A stretch of DNA of 20,080 nt from assembly GCA_964482515.1 (NCBI GenBank), contig CAYZXT010000042.1, forward strand, positions 1 through 20,080, in the 5' to 3' direction. This DNA is from CAYZXT01 sp964482515 (GTDB lineage: Bacteria > Elusimicrobiota > Elusimicrobia > FEN-1173). Shown here in pieces: positions 6,923-13,797 of this stretch (positions within the stretch are counted from its first letter, which is position 1; the number at the start of each line of letters is the position of its first letter). A model generated the notes under the pieces. That model did no database searches. It was not told the origin of the DNA and was given only the letters and a program-made list of their open reading frames with translations. Both the position numbers and the translations under genes were made by a program.

Positions 6923-7360
6923 TCAGAAAGGTGAAGCGTGAGTATCCGGAGAGGAATTACCGAGGACCGACTCGATCTTGGCCTTCAAATCCGCCCCCGT
7001 AAACGGCTTGCGCAGGAACCCTTTAACGTTGTATTCGTTCCCGATCATCTTGACCGTAGAATCATCCAGGAAACGGGCCGTCATGGCGATGACGGGGATG
7101 TCCTTGGTCCGATCATCCCCCTGGAGCGCCCGGACCAACTCATATCCGCCCATATCGGGCATCATTAGATCGGTCAGAACGATGTCTGGCTTTTCCCACT
7201 GCGCTTTTGTCACGGCGGCTTGTCCGGTATACGCCATGACTATCTGATAATCGTCCGACAGCAGGTCCTCGATCATGGCGGCGATATTGCGTTCATCATC
7301 CACCAACAAAAGTTTTTTGCGTTGATCCAGGCCCAGATCGATGATGAGTGGATCGTCCAT
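6923..7360 (-). CDS. Stand-alone CheY-like response regulator (receiver domain only)
   Basis: A 145-residue single-domain receiver with no output domain. The acidic pocket Asp21-Asp22 (LLLVDDE), phospho-acceptor Asp64 (DIVLTDLMMPDMGG), Thr94 (VIAMTA) and Lys118-Pro119 (FLRKPF) are all intact, so it should be phosphorylatable. The frame extends upstream to 7468, but that part overlaps pilT; the ATG at 7360 has an AAGGA ribosome-binding site and starts eight bases after the pilT stop. Co-transcription with pilT suggests control of pilus retraction or twitching, like PilG/PilH-type receivers in other bacteria (inference). No histidine kinase is in the window. Confidence 0.88.
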   Translation of the reverse strand: MDDPLIIDLGLDQRKKLLLVDDERNIAAMIEDLLSDDYQIVMAYTGQAAVTKAQWEKPDIVLTDLMMPDMGGYELVRALQGDDRTKDIPVIAMTARFLDDSTVKMIGNEYNVKGFLRKPFTGADLKAKIESVLGNSSPDTHASPF

Positions 7361-7368
7361 GGTTCCTT

Positions 7369-8442
7369 TTATGACAGGAGCGAAGCGCGGGCGAGCATTC
7401 GCCGCAAATCCTCGGGATCCGTTGAAGCCTCCAATGCCGTCTCGTTCGAGATCAGCCGACGGATGCACAAATCCAACAGGCTTTGGTTCATGGTCTGCAT
7501 CCCGAACTTGGCGCCGGTCTGCATGGAAAGATAAATCTGCTCCACCTTCCGCTCCCGAATGAGGCTACGCACGGCCGGTGTCGCCACGAGGATCTCGCAT
7601 GCCAGGACGCGTCCCGCGCCGGACGCATGCGGGAGGAGTGTTTGGGAAATGACCGCCACGAGGGAAAGCGACAGCTGGGAACGGGCCTGCTCCTGCTGGT
7701 GGGGCGGGAACGAGTCCAAGATGCGGTTAACGGCCGTCGCCGCGTCATTGGTATGGAGAGTGGAAAATACCAGGTGCCCGGTTTCCGCGATGGTCAGCGA
7801 CGCCGCGATGGTTTCGGGATCGCGCATTTCGCCGACCAAGATCACGTCCGGGTCCTGCCGCAGAATATATTTGAGGGCGCTGCCGTAGGTATCGGTGTCA
7901 TGCCCGATTTCGCGCTGGTTGACCACGGATTCTTTGTGGAAATGGAGGAACTCGATGGGATCCTCCACCGTCATGATGTGATAGCGGTTGTTCTCGTTCA
8001 GGTGGTCGATCAAGGTGGCCAAGGTCGTGGTTTTTCCCACCCCGGTGGGGCCGGTCACCAGGATCAACCCGCGCGGTGCCCGAACGAGTTCGCTGACGAC
8101 CGAGGGAAGGCCAAGTTCTTCAAATGTCATGAAACGGGACGGGAGGGAACGGAGCGCCGCGCAAACACTTCCTCTCTGCATGAACACATTCATACGGATG
8201 CGCCCGACGCCTTTTATTCCAAAAGACAAGTCCAACTCTTTCTGGGCCTCAAAGCGACGCTTCTGCTCATCGTTCAAAAGGGAATAAATCAACTGCTGGC
8301 ACCCTTCCGCCGTCAGCTTTTCCATGCTGGTTTTGACGATCTCGCCGTCGATTCGATAGCTGGGCGGCACGCCCACGGTCAAATGCAGGTCGGATGCTTT
8401 CCGCTGCACCATCTGCAGGAGCAAATCTTTGATGTTATGCAT
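7369..8442 (-). CDS. pilT: PilT, type IV pilus retraction ATPase
   Basis: A 357-residue hexameric motor ATPase that drives pilus retraction at the inner membrane. The N-terminus (MHNIKDLLLQMVQRKASDLHL) is the classical PilT start. Further landmarks are Walker A GPTGVGKT (131-138), the VEDPIEF catalytic-Glu region at 159-165, Walker B VILVGEMRD (200-208), the His box GHLVFSTLHTND (223-233) and the PilT-specific VRSLIRERK (291-299), equivalent to the AIRNLIRE motif needed for retraction. The frame can be extended to a TTG at 8493, but the ATG at 8442 has a GAGGAG ribosome-binding site, matches the family start and lies downstream of the predicted transcription start near 8486. It shares a short operon with the receiver gene and is divergent from pilB. 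Confidence 0.94.
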   Translation of the reverse strand: MHNIKDLLLQMVQRKASDLHLTVGVPPSYRIDGEIVKTSMEKLTAEGCQQLIYSLLNDEQKRRFEAQKELDLSFGIKGVGRIRMNVFMQRGSVCAALRSLPSRFMTFEELGLPSVVSELVRAPRGLILVTGPTGVGKTTTLATLIDHLNENNRYHIMTVEDPIEFLHFHKESVVNQREIGHDTDTYGSALKYILRQDPDVILVGEMRDPETIAASLTIAETGHLVFSTLHTNDAATAVNRILDSFPPHQQEQARSQLSLSLVAVISQTLLPHASGAGRVLACEILVATPAVRSLIRERKVEQIYLSMQTGAKFGMQTMNQSLLDLCIRRLISNETALEASTDPEDLRRMLARASLLS

Positions 8443-8492
8443 GAACTCCTCGCGCACACGATTGAAAACGAATCGCCATAAAGCTTTGCTCA

Positions 8493-8521
8493 AGAATAAC
8501 AGGGGGTCCCGGGACTGTCAA
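8493..8521 (-). promoter_or_regulatory. pilT promoter (TTGACA-N17-TATTCT) with internal palindrome
   Basis: On the minus strand, TTGACA (8516-8521) and TATTCT (8493-8498) are separated by 17 bases. The perfect 10-bp palindrome GTCCCGGGAC (8506-8515) directly abuts the -35 element inside the spacer, where a bound regulator would block or remodel polymerase. Predicted transcription start is near 8486, leaving about 44 bases of leader before the pilT ATG. Confidence 0.65.
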
Positions 8522-8557
8522 GGGAAGCGAAAAGGAAAATTCATGCCGATTTTTTGC

Positions 8558-8631
8558 TGAAACCGCACCACCGAGGAAGCCCGGGGCGTCTTTTGGGCGG
8601 TGAAATCCCCAAGCGAAGCAGAAAGGTTTCA
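8558..8631 (+). other. Possible structured RNA or regulatory element in the pilT-pilB intergenic region
   Basis: TGAAACC (8558-8564) pairs perfectly with GGTTTCA (8625-8631), closing a 60-base interior. The interior has further complementarity (CACC with GGTG, GGGG with CCCC), so a multi-branched or pseudoknotted fold is possible on the plus strand, about 100 bases before pilB. I do not recognise a known riboswitch; it lacks the conserved core of the c-di-GMP-I class. Nothing else in 8522-8733 is clear; a TATATA at 8702-8707 lacks a well-spaced -35. Confidence 0.3.
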
Positions 8632-8733
8632 TCCAGACAAGACCGGACATACACTAAACGAATTGAGAATAAGGCTTGAAATGGATCAAATTAGGGGTAA
8701 CTATATATAGATTTTAGACAGCCGGAGGAATGC

Positions 8734-11733
8734 GTGAGCGCTGAGCATAGATTCAAAGACGAGTGGATAGTCCGTGCCGTATTGACCTTGCCTGGCATCA
8801 CTTCAGAGCAAATCAACGATTTCCGACGACTCGCCAAGCCCTTTCTTTCCCAAAGCCTCGTCCAAGTCGGTCTGGCCACACTCGGCCAGTTGGGCGAAGC
8901 GGTCCAAAAACTCTATAAGATACCGCTCGCCAGCGCGGTCAGCCGGGACGTGGACAAAATGGCCGTGAGCATGCTGCCGGAGCGCATCTGCCAAAAGCTC
9001 ATGGCGTTCCCCCTTCAGATCAAGGGCGAATACATCGAGGTCGCCATGGCCAATCCCCTGGACGTGGACGCGCAGCGGGACATACAAGTCCTCTCCGGCC
9101 GCACCGTCATTCCCTTCTTTTCTCTCCCTGACACCATTCAAACCCTCATAGCCGAGTTCTATAGCGGCGACAACGTCCTGAAGGAAATCCTGTCGCGCTT
9201 GGACGTGGAGGAAGACGTCGAATATCTCGGAGCGGAAACAAACGACCTCAACACCTACACCAACGAACAGATCTATCAACCGGTCATCAAACTCGCCAAC
9301 AGCCTCATCGCGAAGGCCGTCACCCTTGGCGCATCCGACATCCACATCGAGCACGATGAAAAGAACAGCTACGTCCGCTATCGCATCGACGGCGTCCTGC
9401 GGCGCGTCATGAATTTGCCCAAGTCCCTCGCGGGTGGGCCGTTGATCTCCCGCATCAAGATCATGGCCAACCTAGACGTGGCGGACCACAACCGCCCCCA
9501 AGACGGCGGGGCCAAGGTCTTGGTATCGGGGAAAGAAATTTCGCTGCGCGTTTCGACGCTTCCGACGAATTACGGCGAAAAAGCCGTCATCCGGATACTG
9601 GACCCCACGGCGACGACGATCCCCTTCGAGCAGATGGGATTTCCCCGCCCGGTGATCGCCCGGCTGGAAAACCTGATCACGGCGGCGCAGGGGATCATCC
9701 TCGTCACGGGCCCCACCGGTTCCGGAAAAACGACCACGCTCTACACCGCGCTCAGCAAACTTAAATCCGAGGACACCAACATCGTGACGGTGGAAGATCC
9801 GATCGAATATAAACTGCCGGGGATCAACCAGGTCCAGGTGAACGAGAAAGCCGGCCTGACGTTCTCCAGCGTCCTGCGGTCAGTCCTGCGGCAGGACCCC
9901 GACGTGATCCTCATCGGCGAAATCCGCGACGCGGAAACGGCGAACATCGCCTTCCAGGCGGCCATCACGGGACACATCGTCTTCTCCACGCTGCACACGA
10001 ACGACTCCATCTCCGCGATCTCCCGACTGCACGACATGGGTGTGGAGCGCTTCAAGCTTGCGCCCGGCCTGCTCGCCATTACGGCGCAGCGACTGGTGCG
10101 CCGTCTCTGCAAAAACTGCCGGACGCCCAGCATTGAGAAAGAGTTCGATCCCCACATAGAAAAACTTCTGGCTCAACATAAACTGCCGAAAAACTACTGG
10201 AAGCCGGTGGGTTGCGAACAATGCAACTTCCTGGGCTATAAAGGGCGGCTGGCGGTCGTGGAATTATTGGAGCTGAACACGAGCCTCAGGGAGCGCATCG
10301 CGGCTGGAGACGGGGAGGAAAGCCTCCGCCAGACGGCGCTGAGGGACAAAGCGCTCTATCCCATGATCTTGGACATACTCACCCATCTCAGCCAGGGGGA
10401 CACATCGCTGGAAGAAATACTGCCCTTCCTCACCATGGAAGCGCCAGCGAAAAACGCTCCGCAGGAGCGGAAAACCACGGTTCCGGACGACAAGGGGCCG
10501 ACCGAGCGAACCGTTGGTTTTGAAAAAACCCCAGCCCCGCCCGACCCGCTGGAAAATTACGGGGAGATTGTCTTGCCTGACAGCGCCAAGGAAACCGCGA
10601 AGCCATCGGAGAATCCGCCGTCGGCCGAAGAACTTACCATCGAAAAACGCATCGAGAAAATGGCGGCGGGACCGTCTGGACCGCCGGCGATCACCCCGGT
10701 GGAGCTGGAGCCCATACTGCCGGAGCCGGAAAGCGAACCGGCTCCGCCCGAATCAATTTCAAAGCCGGAGGAGCCTCCGACGCCGACACAAGCAACTCCT
10801 CCGGTGGAAACGGAACCGAAAAAACACGACGACGCCGAAGAAGTGAAGGAAAAGGGCGAATCCGAACCTCCAGCCACGGATATTGATCAACCGTCCGAAC
10901 CGTTCTTGGAGGAAGAACCGCCGCTTGATGAGTTTATTTCCGAACCCGTGGAGGAGGACCCCGAACCAATCCTGGAAAGCGTTCCTGTCGTGCCGGTTGA
11001 GGCCGTCGAAACGCCCGTGCCTGACATCGCCCAATCCCCGGCGCCGGCGCAGGAGGCGGCGGAACCGGAAGCCTTTCCGAGCATACTGGAAGAACTTTTA
11101 ACCATCAGCGAGATAACGGAGCAGAACCCCGCCGATGAACCTCCGAGCGCCCCGACGCCCGAACAGACACCCTCAATTGGGCCCATTCAAGAAAAACCGG
11201 AGGACGTCACACCGGCCCTTCCGGAAAACCCTCCCGCAAAACCGGAACACTCCGACACCCCCGAACCGGTAGCGGAACCCGCGCCGGCGGCCAAAACCGT
11301 CGCGCCGAAAGCGGGCAAGGGGGCTGATATCGCCGCTCCTCCCGACAACGAAGTCCCCGCTAAAAAAGGCGAAGTCATGATCGTCGACGACAACGCGGCG
11401 CTCCGCCTGCTGCTGCGCTGCATCCTGGAAGACGCCGGCTTCAGCGTCACGGAAGCGAAGGACGGCGGCCAGGCCATGGAAATCCTTTTGAACAAAACCC
11501 CCGACGTCATGCTGCTGGACATCAACATGCCCAAATTGAGCGGGGAGGAAGTCATCAAGCGGGTGCGCCAAAGCATGAACCTCTTTCCCATCATCGTCCT
11601 CACCACCAATTCGGACGACAGGAGCCAGATCGACACGCTCTCTTTGGGAGCGGACGACTATATCATCAAGCCTTTTATCCCCTCCATCGTGCTCGCCCGC
11701 GTCCGGGCGGCCATGCGCCGCACAGGAAAGTAG
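8734..11733 (+). CDS. pilB: PilB/GspE-type pilus assembly ATPase fused to a C-terminal response-regulator receiver
   Basis: A 999-residue protein with three parts. Residues about 1-150 resemble the T2SSE_N/MshEN domain (a LVQVGLATLGQLGEAVQKLY helix motif). Residues about 170-570 are the secretion ATPase: Walker A GPTGSGKT (326-333), VEDPIEY, the LIGEIRD and STLHTND blocks, and the zinc-binding cysteines Cys459, Cys462, Cys494 and Cys497 found in PilB/GspE but not PilT. Residues about 571-878 are a low-complexity linker rich in Pro, Glu and Ala. Residues about 879-999 form a complete receiver: Asp885-Asp886, phospho-acceptor Asp929, Thr957/Thr958 and Lys979. The start is a GTG with a GGAGGA ribosome-binding site four bases upstream; the ATG just before it stops after four codons. 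PilB is preferred over GspE because pilT is divergent next door. The fusion is unusual for the family. Confidence 0.9.
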   Translation: MSAEHRFKDEWIVRAVLTLPGITSEQINDFRRLAKPFLSQSLVQVGLATLGQLGEAVQKLYKIPLASAVSRDVDKMAVSMLPERICQKLMAFPLQIKGEYIEVAMANPLDVDAQRDIQVLSGRTVIPFFSLPDTIQTLIAEFYSGDNVLKEILSRLDVEEDVEYLGAETNDLNTYTNEQIYQPVIKLANSLIAKAVTLGASDIHIEHDEKNSYVRYRIDGVLRRVMNLPKSLAGGPLISRIKIMANLDVADHNRPQDGGAKVLVSGKEISLRVSTLPTNYGEKAVIRILDPTATTIPFEQMGFPRPVIARLENLITAAQGIILVTGPTGSGKTTTLYTALSKLKSEDTNIVTVEDPIEYKLPGINQVQVNEKAGLTFSSVLRSVLRQDPDVILIGEIRDAETANIAFQAAITGHIVFSTLHTNDSISAISRLHDMGVERFKLAPGLLAITAQRLVRRLCKNCRTPSIEKEFDPHIEKLLAQHKLPKNYWKPVGCEQCNFLGYKGRLAVVELLELNTSLRERIAAGDGEESLRQTALRDKALYPMILDILTHLSQGDTSLEEILPFLTMEAPAKNAPQERKTTVPDDKGPTERTVGFEKTPAPPDPLENYGEIVLPDSAKETAKPSENPPSAEELTIEKRIEKMAAGPSGPPAITPVELEPILPEPESEPAPPESISKPEEPPTPTQATPPVETEPKKHDDAEEVKEKGESEPPATDIDQPSEPFLEEEPPLDEFISEPVEEDPEPILESVPVVPVEAVETPVPDIAQSPAPAQEAAEPEAFPSILEELLTISEITEQNPADEPPSAPTPEQTPSIGPIQEKPEDVTPALPENPPAKPEHSDTPEPVAEPAPAAKTVAPKAGKGADIAAPPDNEVPAKKGEVMIVDDNAALRLLLRCILEDAGFSVTEAKDGGQAMEILLNKTPDVMLLDINMPKLSGEEVIKRVRQSMNLFPIIVLTTNSDDRSQIDTLSLGADDYIIKPFIPSIVLARVRAAMRRTGK

Positions 11734-11760
11734 TTTACAGTCCCCTCGTATATTTATAAA
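11734..11760 (+). promoter_or_regulatory. Possible promoter for pgk (TTTACA-N15-TATAAA)
   Basis: TTTACA (11734-11739) directly follows the pilB stop and TATAAA lies at 11755-11760, with a 15-base spacer, shorter than ideal. Transcription would start about four bases before the pgk ATG, which would agree with the missing ribosome-binding site. Confidence 0.35.
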
Positions 11761-11770
11761 ATCCATCCTC

Positions 11771-12964
11771 ATGAAATCAATCAAACCTTTGCAGTCTCTT
11801 TCCGTTCAAGGAAAACGCGTCTTGGTTCGGGTAGACTATAACGTCCCGCTGGAAAAAGGAGCCATCACGGACGACACCCGGGTGCGGGCCTCTTTGCCCA
11901 CCCTCCAACACCTCCTCGGCCAAAAAGCGCGCATCATATTAATCTCCCATTTGGGCCGGCCCAAGGGCCAGGTCAATCCCAAGTACAGCCTGGCTCCCGT
12001 CGCCCAGCACCTGGGTCAGTTGCTCGGCAAGCCCGTCGCCTTCGCGGCGAATTGCGTTGGGACCACAGCTGAGGCCGCAGCGAAGAACCTGAAAGACGGC
12101 GACGTCCTGCTGCTGGAAAACCTCCGTTTCCATCCCGAAGAGGAAAAGAACGATCCCGCCTTCGCAAAGCAATTGGCGTCCCTGGCCGATGTCTTCGTCC
12201 AGGACGCCTTCGGCGCCGTGCATCGCGCCCACGCCAGCACCGACGCGGTCGCCAAACTCCTGCCCAGCGCCGCCGGGTTCCTGTTGCAGAAGGAATTGAA
12301 ATTCCTCGGCCAAGTGCGCGAAAATCCCTCCAAGCCGTTCATGGCCATCGTCGGCGGGGCAAAGGTTTCGGACAAGATCGAAGTGCTGGAAAAGCTTCTG
12401 GAGAAGGTGGACACGCTCGCCATCGGCGGCGCCATGGCCTACACATTCCTGACGGCCCAGGGCGTTGCGATCGGAAAGTCCCTTGTGGAGGCCGACAAAG
12501 TGGAACTCGCGAAGGAACTTCTGAAAAAAGCGAAAGAAAGAAACGTCCGGCTGATCCTGCCCGTGGACCACCTCGTGGTGAAAGCCATTGAAGACCAGGC
12601 TTCGGCCAAAAACACCGACGGGAAAGAAATACCCGCGGACATGCTCGGCGTGGACATCGGATCGAAGACGTTGAAGGATATGGCGGAGCCCATCAAGTCG
12701 GCGAAAACAATCTTCTGGAACGGGCCGATGGGGATTTTTGAAACAGACCGATACGCCGCAGGGACCCGCGGCGTGGCGAAGTTCACGGCGGATGCGGCCC
12801 AGCACGGCGTCACCGTCGTCATCGGCGGCGGCGACAGCGTCGCGGCGGTCCAATCCGCCGGGCTCGCTGATAAAATCACGCACATTTCGACCGGCGGCGG
12901 AGCGTCCCTGGAATTCCTGGAAGGAAAAGATCTCCCGGGCGTGTCCGCAATTCCGTCGGCATAG
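11771..12964 (+). CDS. pgk: Phosphoglycerate kinase
   Basis: A 397-residue phosphoglycerate kinase, the glycolytic enzyme that transfers phosphate from 1,3-bisphosphoglycerate to ADP. Substrate-binding residues of the N-domain are present: RVDYNVPL (20-27), SHLGRPKG (59-66), ENLRF (116-120) and the DAFGAVHRAHAST block (145-157). The nucleotide-binding C-domain has VGGAKVSDKIEVL (194-206), GGGDSVAAV (about 352-360) and TGGGASLEFLEGK (about 373-385). Length is typical and the ATG gives the expected N-terminus. It begins 37 bases after pilB without a recognisable ribosome-binding site. secG follows after 15 bases. In many genomes tpiA lies between pgk and secG; here it is absent. Confidence 0.97.
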   Translation: MKSIKPLQSLSVQGKRVLVRVDYNVPLEKGAITDDTRVRASLPTLQHLLGQKARIILISHLGRPKGQVNPKYSLAPVAQHLGQLLGKPVAFAANCVGTTAEAAAKNLKDGDVLLLENLRFHPEEEKNDPAFAKQLASLADVFVQDAFGAVHRAHASTDAVAKLLPSAAGFLLQKELKFLGQVRENPSKPFMAIVGGAKVSDKIEVLEKLLEKVDTLAIGGAMAYTFLTAQGVAIGKSLVEADKVELAKELLKKAKERNVRLILPVDHLVVKAIEDQASAKNTDGKEIPADMLGVDIGSKTLKDMAEPIKSAKTIFWNGPMGIFETDRYAAGTRGVAKFTADAAQHGVTVVIGGGDSVAAVQSAGLADKITHISTGGGASLEFLEGKDLPGVSAIPSA

Positions 12965-12979
12965 CCAAGGAAGGCATAA

Positions 12980-13330
12980 ATGTACTCCCTCTTATTGACG
13001 CTGCATGTTCTGGTTTGTTTGTTGGTGATCCTGGTGGTGTTGATCCAGTCAGGGAAGGGCGCGGGTTTGAACAGCGTCTTCGGCTCGGGCGGCGGGGACG
13101 CGCTTTTCTCCGCGCCGTCGGGGTCCATGTTCATACGCAAGCTGACCACCGGCCTGGCGGTGGCGTTCTTTCTGACGTCCTTATTGCTCACCTATCTGTC
13201 CGCCCGCAAGGGCTTGCGGACGGTCACGCGCGGGATGTGGAACCCGGCGGCTCAAGGGCAGGGAGTTCCGGATGCCGGGCAATTGCCGATCGCCCCGCCT
13301 CCGCCGCCTTCAACGCAGCAGACAAAATAA
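12980..13330 (+). CDS. secG: SecG, preprotein translocase subunit
   Basis: A 116-residue SecG, the small auxiliary subunit of the SecYEG inner-membrane channel. It has two membrane segments (residues about 2-22 and 53-74) joined by the family loop GKGAGLNSVFGSGGGDALFSAPSG (25-48). The C-terminal tail (about 85-116) is longer than the minimal protein and Pro/Gln-rich, ending PPPPPSTQQTK; such tails vary in this family. An AAGGAAGG ribosome-binding site lies five bases before the ATG. It is presumably co-transcribed with pgk and is followed by tRNA-Leu(GAG), an order also seen in E. coli (secG-leuU). Confidence 0.94.
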   Translation: MYSLLLTLHVLVCLLVILVVLIQSGKGAGLNSVFGSGGGDALFSAPSGSMFIRKLTTGLAVAFFLTSLLLTYLSARKGLRTVTRGMWNPAAQGQGVPDAGQLPIAPPPPPSTQQTK

Positions 13331-13350
13331 CTATCGGCCTTCGGGCCTAG
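13331..13350 (+). other. UUCG-tetraloop hairpin after secG
   Basis: GGCC (13336-13339), TTCG loop (13340-13343) and GGCC (13344-13347) form a compact hairpin with the very stable C(UUCG)G loop; flanking CTA/TAG can add three more pairs past a two-base bulge. It starts directly after the secG stop and has no T tract, so it looks more like an mRNA 3' end stabiliser or a processing boundary before the tRNA than a terminator. Confidence 0.5.
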
Positions 13351-13460
13351 ATTGTGCAAACAGCGCGCGGGTGGCGAAACTGGCAGACGCGTACGTTTGA
13401 GGGGCGTATGTCGAAAGACATAGGGGTTCGAGTCCCCTCCCGCGCACTGTTTGCATAATC
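13350..13460 (+). repeat. 14-bp inverted repeat flanking the tRNA (precursor helix)
   Basis: GATTGTGCAAACAG (13350-13363) pairs with CTGTTTGCATAATC (13447-13460), 13 Watson-Crick pairs and one G-U. Only C13364 and the discriminator A13446 separate this helix from the tRNA acceptor stem, so the precursor could form an almost continuous helix of about 21 pairs. Confidence 0.85.
13365..13446 (+). tRNA. tRNA-Leu (anticodon GAG)
   Basis: An 82-base class II tRNA. Acceptor strands GCGCGGG (13365-13371) and CCCGCGC (13439-13445) pair perfectly, with discriminator A13446. The anticodon stem TACGT/GCGTA encloses loop TTGAGGG with anticodon GAG (Leu codons CUC and CUU). The variable arm TGTC-GAAA-GACA is the extra stem of leucine tRNAs, and the T arm is AGGGG-TTCGAGT-CCCCT. 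The 3' CCA is not encoded. It probably shares the pgk-secG transcript. Confidence 0.96.
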
Positions 13461-13494
13461 CTTCCGGCAGTCCTAAAAAACAATTCCCAATTAC

Positions 13495-13536
13495 TTGATA
13501 TAGATCATGCCCATTGAACGGCATAATCATTAATAT
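13495..13536 (+). promoter_or_regulatory. FNR/CRP-family-type promoter upstream of a small membrane protein gene
   Basis: TTGAT-N4-ATCAT (13495-13508) matches the FNR-type box TTGAT-N4-ATCAA at nine of ten positions. A -10-like TAATAT lies at 13531-13536. If that hexamer occupies -12 to -7, transcription starts at 13543 and the box is centred at -41.5, the classic class II activator position. There is no good -35 hexamer, as expected for an activator-dependent promoter. A small ATGCC/GGCAT inverted repeat lies just downstream of the box. Confidence 0.5.
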
Positions 13537-13646
13537 CCGTTTATCTTTGCATAGTGAAAATCATCGTTATGACAACCTACGAGGGTCAGTTGCTGGGATT
13601 TCCGGAATGAATTCCTGCCCGGATCGGGCATCGCCTGGGAGGTTGC

Positions 13647-13787
13647 ATGAAGAGGATGGTGTCGGGATGGAAGCAAAAATGGGCCGTCGAGATGATCTGG
13701 TGGTCCATGGGGATTTCTGTCGTGATTCTCATGTCCGCGTTCATGTTCATGGCCTTTTCGACAATACCGGCAAGAATGGCCCCCTGA
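13647..13787 (+). CDS. Small single-span membrane protein of unknown function (46 residues)
   Basis: I do not recognise this protein. A 46-residue frame begins at an ATG with a strong GGGAGG ribosome-binding site (13637-13642) four bases upstream. The N-terminal part (MKRMVSGWKQKW) is basic, followed by one hydrophobic segment at about residues 15-38, rich in Met, Ile and Phe with a Trp pair at 18-19, and a short tail STIPARMAP. The positive-inside rule predicts a cytoplasmic N-terminus. Seven or more Met and four Trp in 46 residues is a biased composition typical of tiny membrane proteins that accompany larger complexes. It is a lone gene between tRNA-Leu and the convergent comF, downstream of an FNR-like promoter, which hints at oxygen- or redox-linked expression (inference). 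Overlapping longer frames on both strands lack such a start signal. Confidence 0.6.
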   Translation: MKRMVSGWKQKWAVEMIWWSMGISVVILMSAFMFMAFSTIPARMAP

Positions 13788-13797
13788 CACGGAAGGG

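Noticed and set aside
8443..8493. N-terminal extension of PilT to a TTG start at 8493
   Set aside because: No ribosome-binding site, extends beyond the usual PilT N-terminus and lies upstream of the predicted transcription start; the ATG at 8442 is better on all counts.
10440..11370. Coding tandem repeat in the PilB linker
   Set aside because: The region is compositionally biased toward Pro, Glu and Ala, but I saw no regular repeat unit at DNA or protein level.
11939..12883. A 314-codon minus-strand frame opposite pgk
   Set aside because: Mirror frame of pgk; the pgk motifs on the plus strand are unambiguous.
13252..13530. A 92-codon minus-strand frame across the secG end and tRNA-Leu
   Set aside because: It runs antisense through a clear tRNA and has no supporting signals.
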